NCBI RefSeq assembly: GCF_018417535.1
Contig: NZ_CP070977.1
Coordinates: 124,001 to 188,000, forward strand
Length of the DNA: 64,000 nucleotides
DNA from: Burkholderia pyrrocinia
GTDB taxonomy: Bacteria > Pseudomonadota > Gammaproteobacteria > Burkholderiales > Burkholderiaceae
Reading direction: 5' to 3'
The notes under the pieces are model-generated. The model was not told the DNA's origin. It saw only the letters and a program-made list of their open reading frames with translations, and ran no database searches. Shown here one piece after another: positions 45,501 to 58,426 of the stretch (position 1 is its first letter; every line of letters starts with the position of its first letter). The position numbers were made by a program, and so were the translations under genes.

Positions 45501-47654
45501 CGAAGTAGCGGCGGACGAAGCCGTCGGTGCTGCGGCAAACGGTTGAGCTGCCGGCGATTTCGGCGATTCCGTGGAGACGGCCGTATTTGTCGTTGCAGGT
45601 TGCACCGTTGACGGAATCGACGGCGTCCGCGTCCAAGCTGTCGCGGGCGTGGCGCCCTGCGCGATTGCCGACGGCGGCGCCGTACGTTCTGCCGCTTTCG
45701 GCTCGGCAGCTTCGGATGCGGTACGCGATGCAGTCGGTGCCGACGCTGCCGCAAGCGGCGCGGCGTCGGAAATGGCGCGTGCCGACGATTCTGCGAGCGA
45801 CGAAGAGGGGAGGGCCGCAAACGGAGCGATCCCCTCGGCGGGTTTGCCGTCGGCGTGAGCATCGGCGACGCCCTGCGGCGCACGGGCCGGTGCAAGGCGA
45901 TCGATCGCAGGCGCCGGTTGCGCTCCGTACTTGTCGCCGGTATCGACGGACGCAGCCGGTTTGCTTGCAGCGATGTCGTGAACCACCTCGTTTTGCGGTT
46001 GCGCGGAGGCGGCATTGACCGACTCCGATCCCGTCGCGTCGGTCGGCGACACAGCAATCGGGTTTCCGGCCGATCCGTCGAACGCGGAAACCGGCCGGCT
46101 GGCGAGGTCTTCCCACGGAGCGAGGTCAATCGGCGCGTCGAACGACGGCGCGGGTGCGATCCCGAATGCGGGCGCGGCGCGCGTATCGTCGACGTGCTGG
46201 ATCTCGGGGGCGCCGTGATGCGAAAACGCGGCATTGTCGATTCCGGTATCCGGCAGCGTTTGCGGGACGACGTCGTCGAACGCCGTGGCGCCCGTATCCG
46301 TAACCGGAGCGTGCGTCATGCTGGCCTCTGCACGCATGAACGCATCCAGCACGATCGGCGCGTTGTCGTCGTAAGCGTGTGCCGCATCGTGTTCGACCGG
46401 GGCGCTGGCGTCATGGGTCGCGACGCCGTGCGTCGCGGAGACGAACCCGTCCGACGTGGTCGCCGATACCGGCGCGGCAACGCTGCCGGCTGCAGCGGCC
46501 ACTCCGGCCACTCCGGCCACGGTGGCGGCTGCCGCCGCCGCGTGCGCCGCATCGGCCGACTGCGCGCCGCCGAGCGTGGCCCATTGCGCGGTGCTGGCCT
46601 CGATCGAGCGCAGCGTGTCGTGAACGCTCGGCGCGGGTGTAATCGGTGCGGCGGGTTTTTCCGTCCATGCATAGAGCGGCGCGCGCGCCGGCGTTTGCGG
46701 CGCCGGGCGGCGGCGCGCGGCGTCCGGCGGCAGGCCGGCCGCGCCGGTTCCCGCGACCGGTCGCACCGGCGGTCGCACCGGCGGGCGCAGCGGCGCGCTG
46801 GCCGGCCGCGGCGTGACCGTGGCGCGCGGAGCGGGCTGCTTCAACGCAGCGGTGGCCGCTCGCGCGGCCGTTGGCCGCGGCCGGACCGGTTCGAATCCGA
46901 CCGGAAGCGGGGCGGGATCGGGGCGCGGTACTTGCGAGTTCGCCGCCGCGCGCGCGAGGCTCGCGGTGCTGCCGGTCGTCGGGGGCGGCATCGCGCCGGT
47001 CGGGATCGGCGCGGGCGGGGCCGGCATGCTGCGACCGGTCGCGGTCGGCTTCAGCCAGCCCGACGGCGCGACGGGTTCCGTGTGCGGCCGCGGGGGCGTC
47101 GTGCTGCGCGGCTTCGGCCGCGCCTGCGGGTCGGGTTTCCACAGCGTCGGGCGCGAATACCGGCCGTTCTGGCGCGGCGCCATCGAGTTGACGGTATGCG
47201 CGGTGGTCGGCTGCACGACGTCGTCGTCGCGATGCAGCGCGCTGCGCGGCAGGTCGGCGATGCCGCGCGCGTCGTCGTCGTCGCCGCCGCGCGACAGCTT
47301 GACGCCGAACGACGTGTCGACCCAGGCGGCGAACTGGCGCCAGCCGATGCCGGTCAGCCAGGGCAATCCGGCGAAGAACAGCACGACCATCGCGACCGGC
47401 GTGCCGATCGGGCCGAGCACATGGGCGAAGCCGGCCGAGAACGCGTGGCCGAGCGCGTTCGTATCGGGGCCCGACAGCGCGCTCGTCAGCGTGCAGCTCG
47501 CCACGAACACCGCGGCGAAGCCGAGCCACAGGCGGATCGAGCCGCGGCCGGTGAGCCCGCCGCCGCCGGGCAGCATGGCCTGCACGAGACGCCAGAAGAG
47601 AAGGAGGAACCAGACGGCGGAGATGCCGAACCAGCCGAAGACAACCGTGTGCAT
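42519..47654 (-). CDS. ftsK: DNA translocase FtsK, 1711 aa, with long repeat linker
   Basis: Septum-located hexameric motor that clears and aligns chromosomes at division. About three N-terminal membrane helices (within residues 4-106) are followed by a linker of roughly 1100 residues, rich in Ala, Pro, Thr, Ser and Val, with a 29-residue tandem repeat. Then comes the RecA-type motor: [17 protein letters not shown] with Walker Lys1380, [12 protein letters not shown] with Asp1500, and the gamma winged-helix at the end ([20 protein letters not shown] then [16 protein letters not shown]). Typical FtsK is 770-1330 residues, so the size lies in the linker. It is the larger of the FtsK types that Burkholderia carry; no second copy is in the window. 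A hairpin terminates it. Confidence 0.95.
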   Translation of the reverse strand: MHTVVFGWFGISAVWFLLLFWRLVQAMLPGGGGLTGRGSIRLWLGFAAVFVASCTLTSALSGPDTNALGHAFSAGFAHVLGPIGTPVAMVVLFFAGLPWLTGIGWRQFAAWVDTSFGVKLSRGGDDDDARGIADLPRSALHRDDDVVQPTTAHTVNSMAPRQNGRYSRPTLWKPDPQARPKPRSTTPPRPHTEPVAPSGWLKPTATGRSMPAPPAPIPTGAMPPPTTGSTASLARAAANSQVPRPDPAPLPVGFEPVRPRPTAARAATAALKQPAPRATVTPRPASAPLRPPVRPPVRPVAGTGAAGLPPDAARRRPAPQTPARAPLYAWTEKPAAPITPAPSVHDTLRSIEASTAQWATLGGAQSADAAHAAAAAATVAGVAGVAAAAGSVAAPVSATTSDGFVSATHGVATHDASAPVEHDAAHAYDDNAPIVLDAFMRAEASMTHAPVTDTGATAFDDVVPQTLPDTGIDNAAFSHHGAPEIQHVDDTRAAPAFGIAPAPSFDAPIDLAPWEDLASRPVSAFDGSAGNPIAVSPTDATGSESVNAASAQPQNEVVHDIAASKPAASVDTGDKYGAQPAPAIDRLAPARAPQGVADAHADGKPAEGIAPFAALPSSSLAESSARAISDAAPLAAASAPTASRTASEAAEPKAAERTAPPSAIAQGATPATAWTRTPSIPSTVQPATTNTAVSTESPKSPAAQPFAAAPTASSAATSPLVGTAHGSAAQAPAFASSIAPVTAAASPVGITGTASGSLSQPAALASTVAPVASTSPVGVTGTASGSLSQPAASASTVAPVAPAFPVGVTGTASGSLSQPAASASTVAPVAPASPVDVTGTASASLSQPVASVSTIAPIESTFPVGVTGTASASLSQPAASAPTVAPIAPASPVGVTGTASASLSQPAASAPTVAPIAPASPVGVTGTASASLSQPVASASTVAPVASAAPVGITDEIYGSLARASTPASTVAPAATPSTSGASGSASGSIAQASAPATSSATAPAAPANFASGSIAAQPSAPAPTLPANTATSSTGTPFGASGTAAPQPTTNLPVLPAASVVTTPSASTIAPMTTAAAAPAQPVAGSPVAAVGSLASIAATTATQTLPIASAPAATATATFATPPAPAASSASWSAPNVSATPPAPSTTAPQPATTVPGAGLPVPATVAAAPAIPVAAPVGAIAAVATEPATPAATETTDAPARQPRPNAFEFHAPASFNVELPTLDLLEPASDDVEMITEEHLAQTAQVIEQRLQEFKVPVTVVGASAGPVITRFEIEPALGVRGSQIVGLMKDLSRGLGLTSIRVVETIPGKTCMGLELPNAKRQMIRLSEILAAREYQHSQSQLTIAMGKDITGRPVVTDLAKAPHMLVAGTTGSGKSVAINAMILSLLYKATPEDVRLIMIDPKMLELSVYEGIPHLLAPVVTDMKLAANALNWCVGEMEKRYRLMSAVGVRNLAGFNQKIRDAEAKEKKIGNPFSLTPEDPEPLSKLPLIVVVIDELADLMMVAGKKIEELIARLAQKARAAGIHLILATQRPSVDVITGLIKANIPTRVAFQVSSKIDSRTILDQMGAESLLGMGDMLFLPPGTGYPQRVHGAFVADEEVHRIVEYLKQFGEPQYEEGILDGPAADGATQDLFGEAPDAEADPLYDEAVAFVVRTRRASISSVQRQLRIGYNRAARLVEQMEAAGLVSAMGINGSREVLVPAAAD
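44800..45408. repeat. 87-bp minisatellite within the ftsK linker, 7 units
   Basis: Seven consecutive 87-bp (29-codon) units: 44800, 44887, 44974, 45061, 45148, 45235 and 45322, with a degenerate eighth. In FtsK they read as variants of [20 protein letters not shown] followed by VAPIAPASP. Units 2 and 3 differ at two bases, units 5 and 6 at two bases, so parts expanded recently. Because the unit is a multiple of three, copy number can change without breaking the frame. Confidence 0.97.
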
Positions 47655-47731
47655 GCTTTGAAACAGGAGTGGGGAGGGGCGCGCGGGGCGCGACCCGCCG
47701 AGTTTAACCGGGCGGCGAACAAGATTCTAAG

Positions 47732-47756
47732 GCGGCGTGAATTCGTTTCACGCCGC
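47732..47756 (-). terminator. Hairpin downstream of the META lipoprotein gene
   Basis: Perfect 10-bp stem GCGGCGTGAA / TTCACGCCGC with a 5-base loop, about 75 bases after the META stop codon on the minus strand. The following T-run is weak. Confidence 0.5.
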
Positions 47757-47831
47757 GTGGCGCGTGCGTCCGGCACACGCGCGCGACGCGCAGCGCGAAG
47801 GCGGTCGGCCGGCCTTCGCGCGCGCGGTGCA

Positions 47832-48377
47832 TCAGGGGCTCCGGTGCGTGAAGGTCAGCGTTGCGCCGGCATGGGTCACGATCTGCAATTGCTGCGGCTC
47901 GCGCATCTGCACGCCGGTCTTCTCGATGTGGGCGAGCGCGTCGAGGTACGCCTGCTCGAGCTGGCCGCCGAGCGTGTTCGGGCAGGCCATCCGCGTGCCG
48001 GCGAGCGGCCCGAAGCTCAACAGGCCGTTCTTGATCGCGTAGGTGCCCATGTAGCGGTTGCAGCCCGAGAACCCGCTGGCCCGCCGGATACCCGACTCGG
48101 TCGACAGCGCGAGCTTGATCGGCTCGCCGTTGTCGCCGTGCGGGATCGCGCGCTGCGTGCCGTCGGCGTTCAGCCAGCTGGTGAGTTCCCAGCTCGTGTC
48201 GTCGAGCAGCTGGACGGCGGCCGGGTTGTACGGGTCGGGCGCGGGGGCGGCGGAATCGGAGTGGGTCGGCATCGCGCAGGCGGCGAGAAGCGTGGCAAGC
48301 GTCAACGCGCAGAGCGGCGCGCGCAACGGGCGAAGCAGGCCGGTGCGGGCGCGTGCGGCGGCGGACAGGTGGGACAT
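47832..48377 (-). CDS. META-domain lipoprotein, HslJ-like, 181 aa
   Basis: Signal peptide with a lipobox LLAACAM (lipidated Cys at about residue 34), so it is an outer- or inner-membrane lipoprotein facing the periplasm. The META domain follows: SWELTSWLNADG, GFSGCNRYMGTY with the conserved Cys-Asn pair, and MACPNTLGGQLEQAYLDAL. In HslJ a similar domain is linked to novobiocin resistance, and motility-associated members exist elsewhere, but the function is not settled. Single gene, 177 bp upstream of ftsK in the same leftward direction. Confidence 0.88.
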   Translation of the reverse strand: MSHLSAAARARTGLLRPLRAPLCALTLATLLAACAMPTHSDSAAPAPDPYNPAAVQLLDDTSWELTSWLNADGTQRAIPHGDNGEPIKLALSTESGIRRASGFSGCNRYMGTYAIKNGLLSFGPLAGTRMACPNTLGGQLEQAYLDALAHIEKTGVQMREPQQLQIVTHAGATLTFTHRSP

Positions 48378-48590
48378 GAGCCTCGTTCCTCATCGGATTC
48401 TGATCAAGGCGTAAGAGTAACGCACCCGCCCCGCGGCAGGCGAGCCGACACTTCGCGCGTGAAAACGTTCGCAGCCCGCCCGCGAGGCGCCCGCGGCCGG
48501 GCATCGGCGTGGCGAAACGCGCCAAACCGGCATCGTGGCGCGTGTTAACATCGGAGCCGTTTTCGTCCTCCACCAGAAGCGGGAAATCAC

Positions 48591-49805
48591 ATGCAGATCG
48601 GTCAGCGGCTGGGTACGCCGCTTTCACCCTCGGCCACGCGCGTCATGCTGCTCGGCGCCGGCGAACTCGGCAAGGAAGTCATCATCGCGTTGCAGCGGCT
48701 CGGTGTAGAAGTCATTGCGGTCGACCGCTATCCGGACGCACCGGGCCACCAGGTCGCGCATCGTGCGCACGTGATCGACATGACGGACGCCGCCGCGCTG
48801 CGGGCGATCGTCGAGGCCGAGCGCCCGCACCTGATCGTGCCGGAGATCGAGGCGATCGCGACCGACGCGCTCGCGGCGATCGAGGCGGCCGGCCTCGCCG
48901 AGGTGATCCCGACCGCACGCGCAACGCAGCTCACGATGAATCGCGAAGGGATCCGCCGGCTCGCGGCCGAGGAACTCGGGCTGCCGACGTCGCCGTATGC
49001 GTTCGCGGATTCGTTCGAAGCCTTCAGCGCGGCGGTCGCGAAGATCGGCATGCCGTGCGTCGTGAAGCCCGTGATGTCGTCGTCGGGCAAGGGGCAGTCG
49101 GTCGTGAAGGCCGAGGCCGACGTGAAGCCCGCGTGGGATTACGCGATGGCGGGCGGGCGCGTGAACCACGGCCGCGTGATCGTCGAGGGCTTCATCGATT
49201 TCGAATACGAGATCACGCAACTGACCGTGCGCGCGATCGACCCGGCGACGCTCGGCACGCGCACCTACTTCTGCGAGCCGGTCGGCCACGTGCAGGTCGC
49301 GGGCGACTACGTCGAGTCGTGGCAGCCGCAGCCGATGAGCGCGGTGGCGCTCGAGAAGTCGCGCGAGATCGCGCACAAGGTCACCGAGGCGCTCGGCGGG
49401 CGCGGGATGTTCGGCGTCGAGCTGTTCGTGCGCGGCGACGACGTGTGGTTCTCGGAAGTGAGCCCGCGGCCGCACGATACGGGCCTCGTCACGCTCGCGT
49501 CGCAGCGCCAGTCGGAATTCGAACTGCACGCGCGCGCGATTCTCGGGCTGCCGGTCGATCCGGCGCTCGGCACGCCGGCCGCGTCGGCCGTGATCTACGG
49601 CGGGCTCGACGAGCGCGGGATCGCGTTCGAAGGCGTGCGCGACGCGCTCGCGGTGCCGGGCGCCGACCTGCGCCTGTTCGGCAAGCCGGAAAGTTTTGCG
49701 AAGCGGCGCATGGGCGTCGCGCTGGCGACCGGCGCGACCGTCGACGAAGCCCGCGAACGTGCGAAGCGCGCCGCCGCGGCCGTCCGGCCCGTGTCGGCCC
49801 GCTGA
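48591..49805 (+). CDS. purT: Formate-dependent phosphoribosylglycinamide formyltransferase
   Basis: ATP-grasp enzyme of purine synthesis that formylates GAR using formate and ATP. N-terminal Rossmann part [20 protein letters not shown], then the ATP-grasp core [33 protein letters not shown] and [20 protein letters not shown] with the metal-binding acidic residues. Length 404 is slightly longer than E. coli PurT (392) because of a short N-terminal extension [11 protein letters not shown]. Gene order: 18 bp before a small lipoprotein gene, then the MliC-like gene, all rightward. Confidence 0.97.
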   Translation: MQIGQRLGTPLSPSATRVMLLGAGELGKEVIIALQRLGVEVIAVDRYPDAPGHQVAHRAHVIDMTDAAALRAIVEAERPHLIVPEIEAIATDALAAIEAAGLAEVIPTARATQLTMNREGIRRLAAEELGLPTSPYAFADSFEAFSAAVAKIGMPCVVKPVMSSSGKGQSVVKAEADVKPAWDYAMAGGRVNHGRVIVEGFIDFEYEITQLTVRAIDPATLGTRTYFCEPVGHVQVAGDYVESWQPQPMSAVALEKSREIAHKVTEALGGRGMFGVELFVRGDDVWFSEVSPRPHDTGLVTLASQRQSEFELHARAILGLPVDPALGTPAASAVIYGGLDERGIAFEGVRDALAVPGADLRLFGKPESFAKRRMGVALATGATVDEARERAKRAAAAVRPVSAR

Positions 49806-49823
49806 GGAACCAAGGAGAGGACG

Positions 49824-50009
49824 ATGGCGCCGATGTGGCTGCGTATCGGAAAACTGGGCGCCGCGCTGGCGCTAGTCGCGAGTCTCGCGGGTTGCGGCCT
49901 CGCGGCCGCGCCGTGCCGGGTGGCATCGGCCGGGCTCAAGATCGTGCCGCTCGTCGGCCATATCGCGGCCGCGCCGACCGACGCGTGCGCCGACGTCATC
50001 GATCCCTGA
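49824..50009 (+). CDS. Small lipoprotein, 61 aa (DUF6726-like)
   Basis: Short protein with a clear lipoprotein signal: MAPMWLRIGKLGAALALVAS then LAGCGLA, in which Cys24 would be lipidated. The mature part, about 38 residues, has two more cysteines (Cys31 in AAPCRV, and DACADV) and the segment GLKIVPLVGHIAAAPTDACA. Similar short proteins are annotated as DUF6726 in Burkholderia; no function is known. The 18-bp gap to purT suggests co-transcription. Confidence 0.75.
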   Translation: MAPMWLRIGKLGAALALVASLAGCGLAAAPCRVASAGLKIVPLVGHIAAAPTDACADVIDP

Positions 50010-50090
50010 CAACGATAAACGCCGCGATCGCCCGCAATAACGGCGCGCCCCGCGAGGGCGTGTTTCCACCCGTCTCGTGAGAGGAACTGC

Positions 50091-50471
50091 ATGATTCGCC
50101 AAACCGTCGCCGCACTCGCGCTCGCCGGCACCGCCGTTTCCGTCGCGCATGCCGCGCAACTGACCGTCGAAGAAATCGACGCCGATTCGCGCCAGCAGGC
50201 CGTCTACCAGTGCGCGAACCAGAAGCAGCCCGTGCGCGTGTCGTACTGGCTCGCCGGCAACGGCCAGAGCTTCGCGCTCGTGCCGGTCAACGGGCGGCAA
50301 CTGCTGTTCGTCGATACCGTGTCGGCTTCGGGCGCGCGCTACCAGGCCGGCCGCTATACGTGGTGGACGAAGGGCAAGGAAGGGACGCTGCGTGACGAGA
50401 TCGCCGACCGGAATTCGCCGCCGCTGCTCGCCGACTGCGTGCAGGTCGAGAAGAAAAAGAAGCAGGGCTGA
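50091..50471 (+). CDS. MliC-family C-type lysozyme inhibitor-like protein, 126 aa
   Basis: Cleavable signal peptide (cleavage after AHA, about residue 21), not a lipobox. The mature domain fits MliC: VYQCANQKQPVRVSYWL with the first Cys, SFALVPVNGRQLLF, then VSASGARYQAGRYTWWTKGK, which contains the SxSGxxY/xxxWxKG signature including the Ser and Lys that bind the lysozyme active site, and a final Cys in LADCVQV for the disulphide. It would protect peptidoglycan from host lysozyme in the periplasm. It is non-lipidated, unlike classical MliC; PliC-like forms are soluble. Confidence 0.85.
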   Translation: MIRQTVAALALAGTAVSVAHAAQLTVEEIDADSRQQAVYQCANQKQPVRVSYWLAGNGQSFALVPVNGRQLLFVDTVSASGARYQAGRYTWWTKGKEGTLRDEIADRNSPPLLADCVQVEKKKKQG

Positions 50472-50500
50472 GCGCCGGGCGCGATCGCGGATCATGCCTG

Positions 50501-50548
50501 CCAGCGCCAGCGCCAGCGCCAGCGCCAGCGCCAGCGCCAGCGCCAGCG
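50501..50548. repeat. Hexanucleotide repeat CCAGCG, 8 perfect copies
   Basis: Counted directly: eight exact CCAGCG units, with a ninth copy ending CCAGCC at 50549-50554. It begins 29 bases after the MliC-like stop codon and reads (Ser-Ala)n in one frame, but no gene there. Confidence 0.95.
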
Positions 50549-50762
50549 CCAGCCGGCTGCCGGATCTGAAGGTTCGGCGTTCAGGCTGGCAGCGAACGCT
50601 TGGGCAATGCAGTCCGGGATCAGGCCCCTGATATCGCTCGCCGGCCGATCGGGATAGCCCGATCGGGCCGGCCGCCGACCGTGCGGGGCCGCACGGGCCC
50701 GCCGCGCGAACCGACGTTGCGGTCGTTCGCGGCGTTGTCACGGACAGATGGCCGCGCAGTGC

Positions 50763-50768
50763 TACAAT
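50763..50768 (+). promoter_or_regulatory. -10-like hexamer (TACAAT) for rhlE with long leader
   Basis: GCTACAATAC is the only good -10 in the gap; TTGTCA at 50735-50740 is a possible -35 but with a 22-base spacer, too long for a normal promoter. A start here would leave a leader of about 190 bases. Confidence 0.4.
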
Positions 50769-50853
50769 ACGCCCCTTTCCGCCGGCATTCGCGCCGAACG
50801 GAGTCCGCACGGCCTGGTGTCCAGCGTTCGCATTGAACCGGTCCCAAGCGCCA

Positions 50854-50882
50854 GAGCGGCGCCGCGCGGCGCGCCGCGGCTC
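50854..50882 (+). promoter_or_regulatory. GC-rich hairpin in the rhlE leader
   Basis: A 29-base segment from GAGCGGCGC to GCGGCTC pairs its first nine bases with its last part (GAGC/GCTC and GGCGC/GCGCC) with a 3-base bulge. It could regulate the helicase message. Confidence 0.4.
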
Positions 50883-50967
50883 CGTCTATTTCCGAATTGT
50901 GATGAGCGCAGGCCCGGCTGGCCTGACGCACGATGTCCCCGCCGCGCCTTTTGAGCGAAACGCCACC

Positions 50968-52461
50968 ATGTCCGATTCTGTCGCCAAGCCCGTCGACGCA
51001 ACCTTCGACCAATTCGGCCTTGCCGCCGATATCCTGAAAGCCATTGTGGAGCAGGGCTATACGACGCCGACGCCAATCCAGGCGCAGGCCATTCCGGTCG
51101 TGCTCGCCGGCCGCGACGTCATGGGCGCCGCGCAAACAGGCACCGGCAAGACCGCGAGCTTCTCGCTGCCGATCATCCAGCGCCTGCTGCCGCAGGCCAA
51201 CACGAGCGCGTCACCGGCGCGTCACCCCGTGCGTGCGCTGATCCTCACGCCGACCCGCGAACTCGCCGACCAGGTCGCGGCGAACGTGCACGCGTATGCG
51301 AAGCACACGCCGCTGCGCAGCGTGGTCGTGTTCGGCGGCGTCGACATGAACCCGCAGATGGCCGAACTGCGCCGTGGCGTCGAGATCCTGATCGCGACGC
51401 CGGGCCGCCTGCTCGACCACGTGCAGCAGAAGACGGCGAATCTCGGCCAGGTGCAGATCCTCGTGCTCGACGAAGCCGACCGGATGCTCGACATGGGCTT
51501 CCTGCCCGATCTGCAGCGCATCCTGAACCTGCTGCCGAAGGAGCGCCAGACGCTGCTGTTCTCGGCCACCTTCTCGCCGGAAATCAAGAAGCTCGCGTCG
51601 ACCTACCTGCGCAACCCGCAGACGATCGAGGTCGCGCGCAGCAACTCGACGAACGCGAACGTCACGCAGATCGTCTACGACGTCGCCGAAGGCGACAAGC
51701 AGGCGGCCGTTGTGCAGTTGCTGCGCGGTCGCGGGCTCAAGCAGGTGCTCGTGTTCTGCAACAGCAAGATCGGCGCGAGCCGGCTCGCGCGCAACCTTGA
51801 GCGCGACGGCGTAGTCGCGTCGGCGATCCACGGCGACAAGACGCAGATCGAGCGGATGCAGGCGCTCGACGCATTCAAGCGCGGCGAAATCGAGGCGCTC
51901 GTCGCGACCGACGTGGCCGCGCGCGGCCTCGACATCGCCGAGCTGCCGGCCGTGATCAACTTCGACCTGCCGTTCAGCGCGGAAGACTACGTGCACCGGA
52001 TCGGCCGGACGGGCCGTGCGGGCGCGACCGGCGACGCGCTGTCGCTGTGCAGCCCGAACGAGCGCAAGCAGCTCGCCGATATCGAGAAGCTGATCAAGCG
52101 TCCGCTCGAAGTGCAGGCGCTCGTGCTCGACAAGCCGGCGCGCCATCGTCACGACGACCGTGGCGGCGAGCGCGGCGGCGACCGCAACAGCGAACGTGGT
52201 GGCGAGCGCGGTGGCCGGCGCGAACGCGACGAGCATCGCGGTGCGTCGGGGCGCCGCTCGGCCGGCGCCGAGCGCAGCGGCCATCACCGTCGCCACGAAG
52301 CGCCGGTCGACGATTTCTTCCTGAAGCCGTATGAGCCGTCGGCGGCGGCGAAGCAGTCGGACGACGCGCAGCCCGCGCAGCAGCCCGAGAAGAAGGGGCC
52401 GAAGCGCCAGGTCGCCGCGCTGCTCGGCGGGTTCGGGATGCCGCGCAAGCCGTCGGCGTAA
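50968..52461 (+). CDS. rhlE: DEAD-box RNA helicase RhlE-type, 497 aa
   Basis: ATP-dependent RNA helicase. Core motifs in order: Q motif (FDQFGLAADILKAI then PTPIQAQAIP), motif I AAQTGTGKT with Lys61, TPTRELADQV, motif II VLDEADRMLD, motif III FSATF, motif V ATDVAARGLDI, motif VI HRIGRTGRAG. After the core, the C-terminus is rich in Arg, Gly, His, Glu and Asp (residues about 390-445, with GGERGGDRN-type repeats) and a basic end, usual for RNA-binding tails. I use the ATG at MSDSVAKPVD, since the Q motif follows at the family distance; an in-frame ATG at 50902 would add 22 residues without similarity. Strong hairpin and T-run follow the stop. Confidence 0.95.
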   Translation: MSDSVAKPVDATFDQFGLAADILKAIVEQGYTTPTPIQAQAIPVVLAGRDVMGAAQTGTGKTASFSLPIIQRLLPQANTSASPARHPVRALILTPTRELADQVAANVHAYAKHTPLRSVVVFGGVDMNPQMAELRRGVEILIATPGRLLDHVQQKTANLGQVQILVLDEADRMLDMGFLPDLQRILNLLPKERQTLLFSATFSPEIKKLASTYLRNPQTIEVARSNSTNANVTQIVYDVAEGDKQAAVVQLLRGRGLKQVLVFCNSKIGASRLARNLERDGVVASAIHGDKTQIERMQALDAFKRGEIEALVATDVAARGLDIAELPAVINFDLPFSAEDYVHRIGRTGRAGATGDALSLCSPNERKQLADIEKLIKRPLEVQALVLDKPARHRHDDRGGERGGDRNSERGGERGGRRERDEHRGASGRRSAGAERSGHHRRHEAPVDDFFLKPYEPSAAAKQSDDAQPAQQPEKKGPKRQVAALLGGFGMPRKPSA

Positions 52462-52505
52462 GCCGGGCGAACGTGGCGGTGCGGTGCGCGAGCGCTGCCG
52501 GAAAA

Positions 52506-52539
52506 GCGGGTGCATGCGATGAGCATGTGCCCGTTTTTT
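52506..52539 (+). terminator. Intrinsic terminator after rhlE
   Basis: GGGTGCATGC (52508-52517) pairs with GCATGTGCCC (52523-52532), ten pairs with two wobbles, loop GATGA, then G and six T. Confidence 0.8.
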
Positions 52540-52638
52540 ATTGGGGCTGTGGTCGGGTGGGGGATCGGGTGTGGCGCGCGGTGCCGGCGAGCGATGCAAC
52601 CGGCATTCGATCGGCGCGAATCCGGCTCGCCGGGTGCC

Positions 52639-53532
52639 TTAGCCGGCCAGCGGCCCGAAGCGCCGCGCCCACGCAGCCGTCGCGGCCGCGTAGAACGCAT
52701 CCAGCGTCGTGCCCGCGAGCGCACCATCGGGCGCGAGGCCCAGATGCACGGCCGCGGCCTGCAGCGCCGGCAGCGGATTGTCGCGCTCGAGTGCGGTCGC
52801 GCCCGTCTGCTTGCTGAGCTTCTCGCCGTTTGCATCGACGACGACGGGTACGTGCAGATACTGCGGCGTCGGTACGCCGAGGCAGTGCTGCAGATGAATC
52901 TGGCGCGCGGTCGAATCGAGCAGGTCGGCGCCGCGCACGACGTGCGTGATGCGCGCATCGGCGTCGTCGACGACGACCGCGAGCTGATAGGCCCATTGCC
53001 CGTCCGCGCGCTTCAACACGAAATCGCCGACTTCGGTCGCGAGATTCTGCGATTGCGTGTGCTGCCAGCGGTCGTCGAACGAGACGATCGCGTCGTCGCC
53101 GTCCGGTACGCGCAGCCGCCATGCGCGCGCGGGCTTGCCGTGCAGGCCGGTGCGGCAGGTGCCCGGATAGGCGAGCGTCGTGTGGCGCTCGTGCGCGGCG
53201 CGCAGCGAGTCGGCGATTTCCTTGCGCGTGCAGCCGCACGGATAGACGAGCCCCGCTGCGACGAGCTGCTCGAGCGCGGCCGTGTAGGCAGCATCGCGCG
53301 TGCTCTGCCATACCGGCGGCTCGTCGGGCGTCATGCCGAAATGCGCGAGCGTCGCGAGGATATCGTCGGCTGCGCCGGGTACCGTGCGCGGGCCGTCGAG
53401 GTCCTCGATGCGCACGAGCCATGCGCCGCCGTGCGCGCGTGCGTCGAGCCAGCTCGCGAGCGCGCCGACCAGCGAGCCGAAGTGCAGCGGCCCGGTTGGC
53501 GACGGCGCGAAGCGGCCGCGATAGCCGTTCAT
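52639..53532 (-). CDS. gluQ: Glutamyl-Q tRNA(Asp) synthetase
   Basis: Truncated glutamyl-tRNA synthetase paralogue that attaches glutamate to queuosine in the anticodon of tRNA-Asp. The HIGH-like motif is [20 protein letters not shown], the KMSKS-like motif is KLSKQTGAT, and the zinc-site cysteines lie in [14 protein letters not shown] and AYPGTCRTG. At 297 residues it lacks the anticodon-binding domain, which separates it from GltX. It lies 19 bp after the trhO gene in the same leftward direction; both act on tRNA anticodon loop residues. Confidence 0.93.
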   Translation of the reverse strand: MNGYRGRFAPSPTGPLHFGSLVGALASWLDARAHGGAWLVRIEDLDGPRTVPGAADDILATLAHFGMTPDEPPVWQSTRDAAYTAALEQLVAAGLVYPCGCTRKEIADSLRAAHERHTTLAYPGTCRTGLHGKPARAWRLRVPDGDDAIVSFDDRWQHTQSQNLATEVGDFVLKRADGQWAYQLAVVVDDADARITHVVRGADLLDSTARQIHLQHCLGVPTPQYLHVPVVVDANGEKLSKQTGATALERDNPLPALQAAAVHLGLAPDGALAGTTLDAFYAAATAAWARRFGPLAG

Positions 53533-53551
53533 CGGGGCTCGGGCCGCGCGC

Positions 53552-54406
53552 TTACGCGGCGCTGGCTGCCTGCACGCAGGCCGGGCACGACTTGCCGGCC
53601 ACGTAGCTAGGCGACTGTTGCGCTTCCGGCGTGACGACCGCGCGGCACGCGAAGCACGTGACGTTCTCGGTGGGCTGGAGTTGCGGGTTCAGCGCGGTGC
53701 GGTAATCGAACACGAAGCAGTCGCCGTGATAGTGCGCGCCGCCGACTTCCTCGAAGTACTTCAGGATCCCGCCTTCGAGCTGGTACACGTTCTCGATGCC
53801 GATTTCCTTCATGTGGATCGCGGCCTTCTCGCAGCGGATGCCGCCCGTGCAGAACGACACGACCGTCTTGCCGTCGAGATCGGCGCGGTTCGCATCGATC
53901 ACTTCCGGGAACTCGCTGAACTTGTCGATCCGGTAGTCGAGCGCGTCGTCGAACGTGCCGACGTCGACTTCGAACGCATTGCGCGTGTCGAGCATCACGA
54001 CCGGGCGGCCCGCGTCGTCGTGGCCGCGGTCGAGCCACGCCTTCAGCGTGCGCGCGTCGACGAACGGTGCGCGGCCGAGCTCCGGCTTGATCGCGGGCTT
54101 CTTCATCGTGATGATCTCGCGCTTCAGGCGCACGAGCATGCGGCGGAACGGCTGCGAGTCGGACAGGCTTTCCTTGAACTGCAGCGTCGCGAACTTGCCT
54201 TCGAACAGCGGATCGTGGCGGATGTACGCGATGAACGCGTCGGCTGCTTCGCGCGTGCCGGCGATGAACAGGTTGATGCCTTCCGGTGCGAGCAGGATCG
54301 TGCCGCGCAGGCCGAGTTCGTTGCAGCGGGCGGTGACGAGCGGGCGCCATTGCTCGTTCGCGTCGAGCGACACGAAGTGGTAGGCGGCGAGATTGACGAT
54401 GGTCAT
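53552..54406 (-). CDS. trhO: tRNA uridine(34) hydroxylase TrhO, rhodanese-like, 284 aa
   Basis: YceA/YbfQ-type protein: an N-terminal acylphosphatase-like part ([20 protein letters not shown]), a rhodanese domain with [12 protein letters not shown] containing Cys186 and Cys192, and a C-terminal tail with paired cysteines (TCFACRAV and SCPACVQA) that may bind a metal. TrhO makes 5-hydroxyuridine at tRNA position 34 using prephenate-derived oxygen chemistry. The upstream frame is open but the family starts at [10 protein letters not shown]. It precedes gluQ by 19 bp, so the two probably form one unit. Divergent from dnaE. Confidence 0.93.
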   Translation of the reverse strand: MTIVNLAAYHFVSLDANEQWRPLVTARCNELGLRGTILLAPEGINLFIAGTREAADAFIAYIRHDPLFEGKFATLQFKESLSDSQPFRRMLVRLKREIITMKKPAIKPELGRAPFVDARTLKAWLDRGHDDAGRPVVMLDTRNAFEVDVGTFDDALDYRIDKFSEFPEVIDANRADLDGKTVVSFCTGGIRCEKAAIHMKEIGIENVYQLEGGILKYFEEVGGAHYHGDCFVFDYRTALNPQLQPTENVTCFACRAVVTPEAQQSPSYVAGKSCPACVQAASAA

Positions 54407-54609
54407 GATGGTCCGACGGGGAAACGGCCGCACGGCGGCCCGCAAAAAAGGGTGCGAAGCCGTGGCGATGATTCGAAAAACCGTATTATCCCGCAAACCG
54501 CGCGCGCACCGGCATCCAGCCGTTTGGCCAGCAGCGCGACGTGGCGTCGCGCGCATCGGCCGAACGGCCGGTGAGGGCATTTTTTGGGCAGCCTGCGCGG
54601 CGGGGCGGC

Positions 54610-54615
54610 TACAAT
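54610..54615 (+). promoter_or_regulatory. -10-like hexamer (TACAAT) 7 bases before dnaE
   Basis: GGCTACAATAGCGCCC leads directly to the ATG. If this is the true -10, transcription would begin at or within a base or two of the start codon. No good -35 at 17 bases was seen. Confidence 0.4.
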
Positions 54616-54622
54616 AGCGCCC

Positions 54623-58156
<3,534 letters not shown>

Positions 58157-58186
58157 CCGCGTCCCGACCGGACGGCTGTCGCGATA

Positions 58187-58231
58187 CGCGGCCCGTCGCA
58201 TCGCCATCGTGCGGTGCGGCGGGCCGTTTTT
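58187..58231 (+). terminator. Hairpin terminator after dnaE
   Basis: CGGCCCG (58189-58195) pairs with CGGGCCG (58220-58226) and the loop can partly fold; TTTTTA follows. Confidence 0.75.
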
Positions 58232-58426
58232 ACATCTTCGGGTAACCGGGTCTTGGGCAGGCCATCCGGACGCTATACAATCCGGCGCAAGCCGCGCTCG
58301 CACGCGCGCATACAAACGGGGGCGGATCCATGCCGCGAGCGGCAACGCGCGACAGGGCCGTCCCGGAACAGGATGCCGGCGCATCGGCCCGTCGCGACGA
58401 TAAAAACTGACAGTCACCACATCACC

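Larger units (their letters stand above)
50472..50967. other. 496-bp intergenic region and rhlE leader
   Basis: No credible gene. It holds the hexanucleotide repeat at 50501-50548, a TACAAT -10-like hexamer at 50763-50768 and a GC-rich hairpin at 50854-50882. The rhlE frame stays open upstream to 50833, but the translated part shows no family similarity. Confidence 0.65.

Noticed and set aside
42316..46116. 1266-residue open frame on the same strand as ftsK but in another frame
   Set aside because: It follows the 87-bp repeat and high GC content; the translated product is Arg/Gly-rich without any domain, whereas the ftsK frame has all motor motifs.
45855..48548. 897-residue rightward open frame across the ftsK start and META gene
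   Set aside because: Antisense to two well-supported genes; Arg/Ala-rich composition typical of shadow frames in GC-rich DNA.
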